Source of the DNA: a bacterium (Candidatus Howlettbacteria) CG_4_10_14_0_8_um_filter_40_9
GTDB taxonomy: Bacteria; Patescibacteriota; CPR2; UBA1875; GCA-2785325
Assembly (NCBI GenBank): GCA_002785325.1
Contig: PFMH01000099.1
Span: forward strand, 1-22,830
Reading direction: 5' to 3'
DNA length: 22,830 bases
The notes under the pieces were generated by a model, which saw only the letters and a program-made list of their open reading frames with translations, ran no database searches and had not been told where the DNA came from. A program made the translations under genes and the position numbers. Shown in pieces: positions 13,490 through 19,751 of this stretch. Numbering within the stretch: the stretch's first letter is position 1; each line of letters begins with the position of its first letter.

Positions 13490-13568
13490 GTCATTCCCAC
13501 CCTCCTATGTCATTCCCGCGTAGGCGGGAATCCAGACTTAGGAAGGATAAACTCCGGCGGGAATCCAG
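13490..13568 (+). repeat. Nested REP-like palindromes upstream of mutM
   Basis: A left half (GTCATTCCCACC at 13490-13501) and a right half (CCGGCGGGAATCCAG at 13554-13568) enclose a complete copy at 13509-13535 (GTCATTCCCGCGTAGGCGGG then AATCCAG). The arrangement looks like one copy inserted into another. Confidence 0.75.
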
Positions 13569-13618
13569 TTATAAATAATAAGTTTAACAAATTATAACAT
13601 TTGGTCACTTGGAATTCA

Positions 13619-13653
13619 TTAGATATTAGAAATTAGAAATTAGAAATTATTTA
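13619..13653 (+). repeat. Heptad array TTAGAAA x3 and variants
   Basis: Units TTAGATA, TTAGAAA, TTAGAAA, TTAGAAA and TTATTTA are in perfect 7-nt phase, downstream of the DJ-1/PfpI gene. Confidence 0.8.
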
Positions 13654-13668
13654 AAAATCATACGATTT

Positions 13669-14217
13669 TTAAACCAAGTATCCTTTTCTGTCTTTTCGCC
13701 ATGCGAGTGCTTTGGCGATCGCTTCACCGAAGTGTTTCGAGTCATTAGCGTCATAAGCAGTTATAAGTTCACCGTCCAAAACGACTCCTTTTTCAGTATA
13801 GTACGCCCCGCTCATCTCAAGAACCTCTCTCCTGGTATCAAAGGCGGTTACTCTTCTTCGAGAGAGTATACCCGCATTGGCAAAGATTACCGGAGCGGAA
13901 CAAATAGCAGCCAGAAGGATTTTTTTCTGAAAACTGGCCCGTACCAAACTCATCACATCCGGATTGTCAAAGTATTCCTCCACTCCTGGTCCGCCGATGA
14001 ATACGATAGCGCCATAGTCGTCTATCTTTACGTGTGAGATAGTAATGTCTGGTTCGACTTTTGTATCAAAACGTCCATGCGCGGTAGAGATATGGGAAGA
14101 CGCTACCGCAACCTCCAAGCCGGCTTCTTCTAAAGCCGTTCTCGTCTCGGTATACTCTTCATCTCGAAACTGATCGTGAGGAATGATGATTAAAACCTTG
14201 TTTGTTTGTTCTGTCAT
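13669..14217 (-). CDS. DJ-1/PfpI family protein
   Basis: A 182-residue single-domain protein of the DJ-1/PfpI superfamily, which includes glyoxalases, deglycases and chaperone- or protease-like members. The nucleophile-elbow motif AAICSAP holds Cys106, and the upstream acidic residue lies in FRDEEY (about residues 17-22). The IVFIGGPGVEEY strand-loop and the late GVVLDGELITAYDAND segment match the family. No signal peptide. It lies between the CDP-alcohol phosphatidyltransferase gene and mutM; the 33-bp spacer to the former suggests co-transcription. The substrate cannot be predicted, though protection against reactive carbonyls or oxidation would suit the neighbouring mutM. Confidence 0.9.
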   Translation of the reverse strand: MTEQTNKVLIIIPHDQFRDEEYTETRTALEEAGLEVAVASSHISTAHGRFDTKVEPDITISHVKIDDYGAIVFIGGPGVEEYFDNPDVMSLVRASFQKKILLAAICSAPVIFANAGILSRRRVTAFDTRREVLEMSGAYYTEKGVVLDGELITAYDANDSKHFGEAIAKALAWRKDRKGYLV

Positions 14218-14250
14218 AAGTTTATTTTAACACAATTTCTTAAATATTCT

Positions 14251-14883
14251 CTAAAGATCTCTAATTGGTGCTGGTTCAAAGATAAATTTTCGAAACTCGA
14301 CTATCTTTGAAAACCCTCGAATTAAACTAATCGTTACTAATATTATTGCAAATATATTCAATAAGTATAGGTTTTGGTAATAAATCAACATAAATGAGAA
14401 ACTTATAGCTTTTAATGTCCCATAAAAAGCTCTGCTTGATTTGGAGTAAGTAATATTATTGTGGAGATTATTCTTCTTTAGTTTTTCTTTTCTATAGTCA
14501 CCTTTGTTATAAGCCGATAAAGCCATGATATCTACCATAAAAACCCTAACTATTATTAGCGCGGGAAAAATAAAACTGATTTCTGTGTTCAATAAAAGAT
14601 ATAGCCAAAACCCAACTTCTATAATTCTGTCGGTTGCTAAGTCTAAAAAACCTCCAAAAAGAGTTTCTTTATGAAATATTCTTGCTACCCAACCATCTAA
14701 CCCGTCAATAGCAAACAGAGCACAAACAAATACAGAAAGTAGCAAAGGGTTCAATCTAAGAACTTCCAGTCTCTGAATAAGAAAAAGAAACAAAGGGATC
14801 CGTAGCAAAGTTATCGCATTTGCAAGATTCACAACTTTAAGATTAAAAATCTTTTCTTTCATTTTTACCTTTTCGCTTTTCAT
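14251..14883 (-). CDS. CDP-alcohol phosphatidyltransferase (PgsA-like)
   Basis: An integral membrane enzyme that transfers a phosphatidyl group from CDP-diacylglycerol to an alcohol in phospholipid synthesis. The complete signature D-x2-D-G-x2-A-R-x8-G-x3-D-x3-D is present with D60, D63, G64, A67, R68, G77, D81 and D85. The 210-residue chain has hydrophobic segments around residues 20-36, 46-60, 90-115 and 155-190, fitting the six-helix family fold. The acceptor alcohol (glycerol-3-phosphate, phosphatidylglycerol or other) cannot be settled from the sequence. The first ATG lies 2 nt after the polA stop; a second in-frame ATG at 14862 has a better Shine-Dalgarno sequence (AAGG) and may be the true start. 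It is probably co-transcribed with polA. Confidence 0.9.
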   Translation of the reverse strand: MKSEKVKMKEKIFNLKVVNLANAITLLRIPLFLFLIQRLEVLRLNPLLLSVFVCALFAIDGLDGWVARIFHKETLFGGFLDLATDRIIEVGFWLYLLLNTEISFIFPALIIVRVFMVDIMALSAYNKGDYRKEKLKKNNLHNNITYSKSSRAFYGTLKAISFSFMLIYYQNLYLLNIFAIILVTISLIRGFSKIVEFRKFIFEPAPIRDL

Positions 14884-14885
14884 TT

Positions 14886-17657
14886 TTATATTTCAACCAT
14901 TTTTCCCCAATTATCGCCAAACTCCACTTTGACTTCAATGGGCACTTTCAAACTTATCACATTTTCCATCTTTTCTTTGACCATCTCGGCGACTTTCTTG
15001 ACATCGGCTTCCGGCGTCTCAAAGACTAACTCATCGTGTACTTGTAGTATCATTCTAGTCCGACTACTGACTTCTGACATCTGATCTCCGATCCCTTTCA
15101 TCGCAAGTTTCATCAGGTCGGCAGCCGTCCCTTGGATAGGCATATTGATCGCCATCCTCTCGGCCGAACCGCGAACTATAAAGTTTGACGAGTGAAGATC
15201 GGGAAGATATCTCTTCCTGCCGAATATAGTTTCAACAAAACCGGTCTCTCGGGCCACTTCGACGATTTCTTCGGTATATTTTTTGATATGCGGGTGGACA
15301 GCAAAATATTTATCGATAAAACTCTTGGATTCTTCCCTACTCATACCGGTAGCCAGCGCGAGTCCATGCGGGCTGATACCATAGATAACACCAAAGTTTA
15401 TTACTTTCGCCGCTCTTCTCATATCGGAGTCCACTTTTGACTCGGGGACACCGAAAACTTGAGCCGCCGTCCGCGTATGGATGTCAGTTTTACCATGGAA
15501 TGCCTCAATCATCGCTTTGTCGTCAGCGATGTGAGCGATTACCCTAAGTTCGATCTGAGAATAATCGGCGGCAATAAGTTTGAATCCTTTTTCGGCTATA
15601 AATGCTTTACGGATCTCGCGCCCGACTTCTGTTCTTATCGGGATATTTTGCAGATTCGGGTCAGAAGAAGAGAGCCGTCCAGTTGCAGTTATGGTTTGAT
15701 TGAAACTGGTGTGCACCCTGCCCGTTTTTTTATTTATAAGTTCTGGCAGTGCGTCGACATAGGTCGACTTTAGTTTAGCCAGTTCTCTGTATTCGGAGAC
15801 AAGATCAATGATCGGATGCAAACTCCTAATTTTTTCTAGCTCTGTCGCGGCCGTCGAGTATCCGCCGGATTTAACTTTTTTTAAGTTTCTTTTTATCTCC
15901 GGGTCTTCGGCGAGCTTCAGTTTTTCAAACAAAATAACTTTTAGTTGAATAGGAGAGGCGATATTGAACTCTTCACCGGCCTTTTTCCAGATATCTTTTT
16001 CTAGCTCCGCAATTCTTTTTCCGAGAACAGCGGACGATTTTATCAAAAATTTCTCATCCACTTTAACACCGGCCAGTTCCATCTCAGCCAAGATCGGCAC
16101 AAGCGGCATCTCAATAGTTTCCATGAGCTCCGAAAACCCTTGTTTTTCTATTTCTTTTTTCAGATGGTTGTATAGACGGTAAGTGATATCGGCGTCCTCA
16201 GCCGCATATGTGGCCGCTTCAACTATCTCTGTATGAGCAAAGTTGATCTGCTCCGCCTTTTTCTTTCCGATAAGCTTGGTGATTGGAATCATCTCGATCC
16301 CGAGTTCGGTGAAAGCAGCATCGTCGAGTTTCAGTGCTCTAGAGTTTGGGTTTAGCAAATACGAAGCGATCATCGTGTCAAATGATAATGGCGAAACACG
16401 GATATCATATTTTCTAAGAACCGAGTAGTCGTACTTCAGATTGTGCCCGATCTTTCTAATATTTGAATCTTCGATTATCGGTTTGAGATTCTCAAGAACT
16501 CTATCGATATCAAGCTGACCATCGGCAAAATCATCATTGTTAATTGTTAATTGTTTATTGTTAATTGAATTTCTGTGTCCGACGGGGATATAAAAACCTT
16601 CTCCCTCTTTCCATGAAAAGCAAAGTCCAACCAACCCGGCGTCAACAGTATTGAGGCTCGTCGTCTCAGTATCAAAAGCAAATTCTTTTTGCTTTTCAAG
16701 TTCCATTTTGAAAGTTTTGAAATCCTTTTCAGTAGAAATAGTCGTATAGTCCCCGTTCAGCCTTTTTTTATCCCGAGCGGAGTCGAGGGACTGTGCCTTC
16801 CCCTCCGGCAATCTGGAAAGAAGTGATTTGAACTCTAGCTCGCGGAAAAGTTCGAAAACCTTCTTTTTATCGTAATCACCGAAAGAGCAGTTTGTTTCAT
16901 CAAATTTTATAGGCACATCGGTCACGATCGTAGAAAGATCCTTGCTCAAAAAGGCGTCATCTTTATAAATCTCCAGATTTCTCTTTACTCCGACTTTGAG
17001 TTCATCCAGATGTTTATAAATATTTTCAAGAGAGCCGTATTGCTTGATAAGATCGATCGCCGTTTTTTCACCGATCCCTTTAACACCGGGGATATTGTCC
17101 GATGGGTCCCCGCGAAGCGCTTTATAATCGACAAATTTATCAACAGAGAACCCGTACCTTACTTCGACAGCCTTCTCGTCGTAGATCACTGTATCGGTAA
17201 ACCCGCGCCGCATCGTATAAACTTTGGTATTTTTATTAACTAATTGTAATTCGTCCAGATCTCCCGTGACTATGAATGTTTCCTGCTTAGGCTCATTTTT
17301 TAACCGAGTGCTAATCGTGCCGATCACATCGTCCGCTTCAAATCCGGATTTTTCAAAGTAGGGGATTAAGAACGCATCGAGAACCTTTTTTACTAATGCA
17401 AATTGAGAAAAAAGATCTTCGGGATGGGCAGCACGAGTTGCTTTGTATTCTTTAAACTTTTCGTGGCGGAATGTCGGACCCTTGACGTCAAAAGCAACGG
17501 CGACACAGTCCGGCTTTAGTTCCTTTATGACATTTAATAAGATCATGGAGAATCCATAAACAGCATGCACCGTCTCACCGCTTTTTGTGGTAAGCGGTGG
17601 AATAGCGTGATATGCGCGATGAACGACGGCGTTTCCGTCAAAAAGAACAAATTTCAT
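14886..17657 (-). CDS. polA: DNA polymerase I
   Basis: A full-length PolA of 923 residues for Okazaki-fragment processing and repair. The 5'-3' exonuclease comes first (LFDGNAVVHRAYHAIPP; GDPSDNIPGVKGIGEKTA). Next is an apparently active 3'-5' exonuclease: DTET with D329 and E331, HNLKYD with D410, and YAAEDAD with D488/D490. The polymerase domain has motif A (ADYSQIELR, D698), motif B (RRAAKVINFGVIYG, with Phe755 in the O-helix) and motif C (QVHDELVFE, D875). Two segments look inserted. Residues 289-296 (QSLDSARDK region) are encoded by a repeat element in the linker after the 5' nuclease. Residues 363-376 (NSINNKQLTINND region) are encoded by a heptad array within the proofreading domain, away from its metal ligands. 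No Shine-Dalgarno sequence precedes the ATG. Confidence 0.98.
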   Translation of the reverse strand: MKFVLFDGNAVVHRAYHAIPPLTTKSGETVHAVYGFSMILLNVIKELKPDCVAVAFDVKGPTFRHEKFKEYKATRAAHPEDLFSQFALVKKVLDAFLIPYFEKSGFEADDVIGTISTRLKNEPKQETFIVTGDLDELQLVNKNTKVYTMRRGFTDTVIYDEKAVEVRYGFSVDKFVDYKALRGDPSDNIPGVKGIGEKTAIDLIKQYGSLENIYKHLDELKVGVKRNLEIYKDDAFLSKDLSTIVTDVPIKFDETNCSFGDYDKKKVFELFRELEFKSLLSRLPEGKAQSLDSARDKKRLNGDYTTISTEKDFKTFKMELEKQKEFAFDTETTSLNTVDAGLVGLCFSWKEGEGFYIPVGHRNSINNKQLTINNDDFADGQLDIDRVLENLKPIIEDSNIRKIGHNLKYDYSVLRKYDIRVSPLSFDTMIASYLLNPNSRALKLDDAAFTELGIEMIPITKLIGKKKAEQINFAHTEIVEAATYAAEDADITYRLYNHLKKEIEKQGFSELMETIEMPLVPILAEMELAGVKVDEKFLIKSSAVLGKRIAELEKDIWKKAGEEFNIASPIQLKVILFEKLKLAEDPEIKRNLKKVKSGGYSTAATELEKIRSLHPIIDLVSEYRELAKLKSTYVDALPELINKKTGRVHTSFNQTITATGRLSSSDPNLQNIPIRTEVGREIRKAFIAEKGFKLIAADYSQIELRVIAHIADDKAMIEAFHGKTDIHTRTAAQVFGVPESKVDSDMRRAAKVINFGVIYGISPHGLALATGMSREESKSFIDKYFAVHPHIKKYTEEIVEVARETGFVETIFGRKRYLPDLHSSNFIVRGSAERMAINMPIQGTAADLMKLAMKGIGDQMSEVSSRTRMILQVHDELVFETPEADVKKVAEMVKEKMENVISLKVPIEVKVEFGDNWGKMVEI
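16537..16571 (-). repeat. Heptad array inside the polA proofreading domain
   Basis: On the minus strand TTAACAA, TAAACAA, TTAACAA and TTAACAA (16537-16564) follow an AATTCAA unit. They are translated in frame as INNKQLTINN (residues 365-374). The same unit types occur in non-coding DNA at 2953-2980. Confidence 0.85.
16771..16790 (-). repeat. In-frame short repeat element in polA
   Basis: On the minus strand TCCCTCGACTCCGCTCGGGA followed by TAAAA. It is translated as SLDSARDK (residues 290-297). It matches the elements in dnaG and rpoD at most positions. Confidence 0.7.
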
Positions 17658-17676
17658 CTCTTACTAATTACAAATA

Positions 17677-17682
17677 ATTATA
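17677..17682 (-). promoter_or_regulatory. Possible -10 box for polA
   Basis: A perfect TATAAT lies 20 nt upstream of the polA ATG on the minus strand. No good -35 box is found at 16-18 nt spacing, so the call is tentative; transcription would start about 13 nt before the start codon. Confidence 0.35.
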
Positions 17683-17781
17683 CAAACAATACAAATATTA
17701 CGAATGAATCCTTTTTTCATTCCGCTCTGAGATGCGCAATCTAGTCTTATTTTACCATTCTCATGGCCCAAAGATAAGTGG

Positions 17782-17827
17782 ACAAAACAAAAAACCGGAA
17801 GCGCTCAAAGTTCGAGTTTGCTTCCGG
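17782..17827 (-). terminator. Rho-independent terminator of the dnaG-rpoD unit
   Basis: On the minus strand the 8-bp stem CCGGAAGC/GCTTCCGG (17795-17802 and 17820-17827), with an inner CTC/GAG pairing, is followed by TTTTTTGTTTTG. It lies about 107 nt after the rpoD stop and before the polA promoter region. Confidence 0.85.
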
Positions 17828-17888
17828 CGATATGGGCTTCCTAGATCTTGATAATTTTGTAGAGATTTGCTATTTTAGCTCTTGATCC

Positions 17889-17918
17889 AAGATAACAGGA
17901 CTTTCGCCCTGCTATCTT
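17889..17918 (-). promoter_or_regulatory. GNRA-capped hairpin in the rpoD 3' untranslated region
   Basis: On the minus strand AAGATAGCAGG pairs with CCTGTTATCTT (one G-U pair). The stem continues with G-U and C-G pairs to a GAAA tetraloop. It begins 16 nt after the rpoD stop codon and has no U-tract, so it is not a terminator by itself. A role in protecting the 3' end of the transcript or as a processing site is inference. Confidence 0.5.
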
Positions 17919-17933
17919 CTCCTAAGACCTAAT

Positions 17934-19532
17934 TTATTTCAAATAGTCCTTAAGTTTTTTTGACTCTCTATGCTTCTTCAGCTTCAAGAGCGCCTTGGCT
18001 TCGATTTGACGGATTCTTTCCCTAGTTACCCCGAACTCTTGCCCTGTCTCTTCTAGTGTGTGTCCGCGTCCATCATCTAGCCCAAACCTCATTCGCAAAA
18101 TCTTCTGTTCCCTCGGAGTTAAAAATGACAGCACTTCTTTTATATCATCCTTAAGGAGTTCGTAAGTAGCAGCCTCATCGGGTGAAACGGCATCTTCATC
18201 AGCCACAAAGTCGGCCAAAGTAGAATCTTTTTCCTCTCCTACCGGCGCTTCGAGCGGGATGATATCCTGATTTATTTTTAAGATATGATTGACCTTCTCC
18301 ACTTCTATCTCCATCTCCGCCGCTATCTCTTCGGCCATCGGCTCTCTCCCAAGTTCTTGCACCAGCCGTCTCTGCGTTCTAATAAGTTTGTTAATGGTCT
18401 CTACCATATGAACGGGGATACGGATAGTCCTCGCCTGATCGGCTATAGCTCTAGTAATTGCCTGTCTTATCCACCAAGTAGCGTAAGTTGAAAATTTGTA
18501 TCCCTTATGATAATCGAATTTTTCAACAGCACGTATAAGCCCGGTATTTCCTTCTTCGATAAGGTCCAAAAGATCTAAGCCCCGTCCGATATATTTTTTG
18601 GCGATAGAAACCACCAACCGCAGGTTGGCTTCAGTCATTTGTTTCTTGGCATTTTTATCTCCTTTTTCGATCTTCTTAGCCAGTTCAACTTCTTCAGGTC
18701 CTTTTAAAAGCGCTATTTTCCCGATCTCCCTCAAATACATTTTTACTGAGTCGTCTGCACCGTGAAACTCCACTTCCGGTTTTTTGTCTCCGGCAAGCTC
18801 TTCTTCCCAGATCATCTCCTCTCTTTTATCCAAAACCTCCACGCCTTGATCAAGCAGATTGGCGTATAGTTCATCCAGCTTTTCTATATCTTCCTCTATC
18901 TCGGGAAAAGCAACCATGATCTCTTCTTGGGTTATAAATCCCTGTTTTTTCCCCTTCTCAAAAAGATCTTTTTCTACAGTCTCCTCTTCTGTCTCTTCCT
19001 CAACATCTACTTCTTTCTCATTTGGAACGGCTTTTTTTACAGCCGTCTTTGCCTTTTTTGGAATATTTCTAGAAGCTTGCTTTGCCTTTGGCTTCTCCGT
19101 CTTTTCCTTTTCTATCTTTTTAGGTGTTGGCTTCTGTATTTTTTTTATTTTCTTTTTCGTAATAGCCTCTTTCTTTTTTTCGATCTTTTTTAGAATTTTT
19201 TTCTCTTCTTTTTTCGGCTTTTTACTTACCCTGTGTGAAGTCGAAGGGGTTGTCTCTGTTTTTTTGACCGTCTTTTTGGGCGCTTTTTTCAGATCTTTTT
19301 TCTTAAGAATCTCTACGTTTTTTGCATATTGGGCCTTTGTCTTTGCCAGACCTTTATTTACTTTTTTAAAAACGTTTTTTAATACCTTCGTCGTCTTTTT
19401 TTGAATATCCAAACCAACATTTGTTTTCTTGATTTCTTTTTTCGAAGACTTTCTCGGCGCTTCCTTTTTTACAGAAACGTTTTTTTTAACTATTTTCTTT
19501 TTTGTTTCTTTGGCGATGATTTTCTTTGACAT
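17934..19532 (-). CDS. rpoD: RNA polymerase primary sigma factor (sigma-70/RpoD)
   Basis: The housekeeping sigma factor that directs RNA polymerase to promoters. Of 532 residues, about 1-190 form a Lys/Thr/Glu-rich tail. Next comes a region-1.1-like segment (FEKGKKQGFITQEEI, residues 191-205), region 1.2 (SVKMYLREIGKIALL), region 2 (NLRLVVSIAKKYIGRGLDLLDLIEEGN and FSTYATWWIRQAITRAIADQ), region 3 (IRIPVHMVETINKL) and region 4 (LTPREQKILRMRFGLDDG and the helix-turn-helix EFGVTRERIRQIEAKALLKL). The conserved -10 and -35 recognition helices are intact. A strong Shine-Dalgarno sequence (AAGGAG) stands before the ATG at the edge of a large palindrome. Residues 96-103 (PSTSHRVS) come from a repeat element within the Lys-rich tail. 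It is in one unit with dnaG, as in many bacteria. Confidence 0.98.
   Translation of the reverse strand: MSKKIIAKETKKKIVKKNVSVKKEAPRKSSKKEIKKTNVGLDIQKKTTKVLKNVFKKVNKGLAKTKAQYAKNVEILKKKDLKKAPKKTVKKTETTPSTSHRVSKKPKKEEKKILKKIEKKKEAITKKKIKKIQKPTPKKIEKEKTEKPKAKQASRNIPKKAKTAVKKAVPNEKEVDVEEETEEETVEKDLFEKGKKQGFITQEEIMVAFPEIEEDIEKLDELYANLLDQGVEVLDKREEMIWEEELAGDKKPEVEFHGADDSVKMYLREIGKIALLKGPEEVELAKKIEKGDKNAKKQMTEANLRLVVSIAKKYIGRGLDLLDLIEEGNTGLIRAVEKFDYHKGYKFSTYATWWIRQAITRAIADQARTIRIPVHMVETINKLIRTQRRLVQELGREPMAEEIAAEMEIEVEKVNHILKINQDIIPLEAPVGEEKDSTLADFVADEDAVSPDEAATYELLKDDIKEVLSFLTPREQKILRMRFGLDDGRGHTLEETGQEFGVTRERIRQIEAKALLKLKKHRESKKLKDYLK
19229..19249 (-). repeat. In-frame short repeat element in rpoD
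   Basis: On the minus strand CCCCTTCGACTTCACACAGG followed by GTAAGT. It is translated as PSTSHRVSK, in the same reading frame as the dnaG element (PSTKLGVNK), and lies within the Lys-rich tail. Confidence 0.65.
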
Positions 19533-19541
19533 TTTTTCTCC

Positions 19542-19745
19542 TTCTTTAGAACCTGTTTAAAATCTCATGTCGTGTCTGAAATCTCAGAATTTCGAAGCGA
19601 AAATTATATAAATCTAAGAAGAATATCGGGATACTCTGATGAAATTTAGATAATTTTTTAGCCGAAATTATGGGATTGCAACCGACAAGCTTAGCTTATC
19701 CATTCTTCCATCTCCTGCGGTGAGATTTTAAACGGGTTCTAAGAA
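19542..19745. repeat. Large imperfect palindrome (about 200 nt) filling the dnaG-rpoD spacer
   Basis: The outer arms AGAACCYGTTTAAAATCTCA (19548-19567 and, inverted, 19721-19740) match with one difference. Further in, TGTCG, AATTTCG, AAAATTAT and TAAAT blocks of the left arm recur in order in the complement of the right arm, so complementarity continues to an apex near 19640. The right arm alone has a 32-nt insert, 19689-19720, partly overlapping an AAGCTTAGCTT palindrome. The element begins 7 nt from the dnaG stop and ends at the rpoD Shine-Dalgarno sequence. In RNA it would make a long hairpin between the two cistrons. Confidence 0.85.
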
Positions 19746-19751
19746 CGTTTA

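Noticed and set aside
14886..17657. PolA lacking proofreading
   Set aside because: All exonuclease ligands (DTET, NLKYD, YAAEDAD) are present despite the nearby insert.
18859..19404. 181-codon plus-strand open frame opposite rpoD, rich in Phe and Ser
   Set aside because: It is the complement of the Lys-rich rpoD tail; such frames arise automatically opposite AAA/AAG runs. No family resemblance and no ribosome-binding site.
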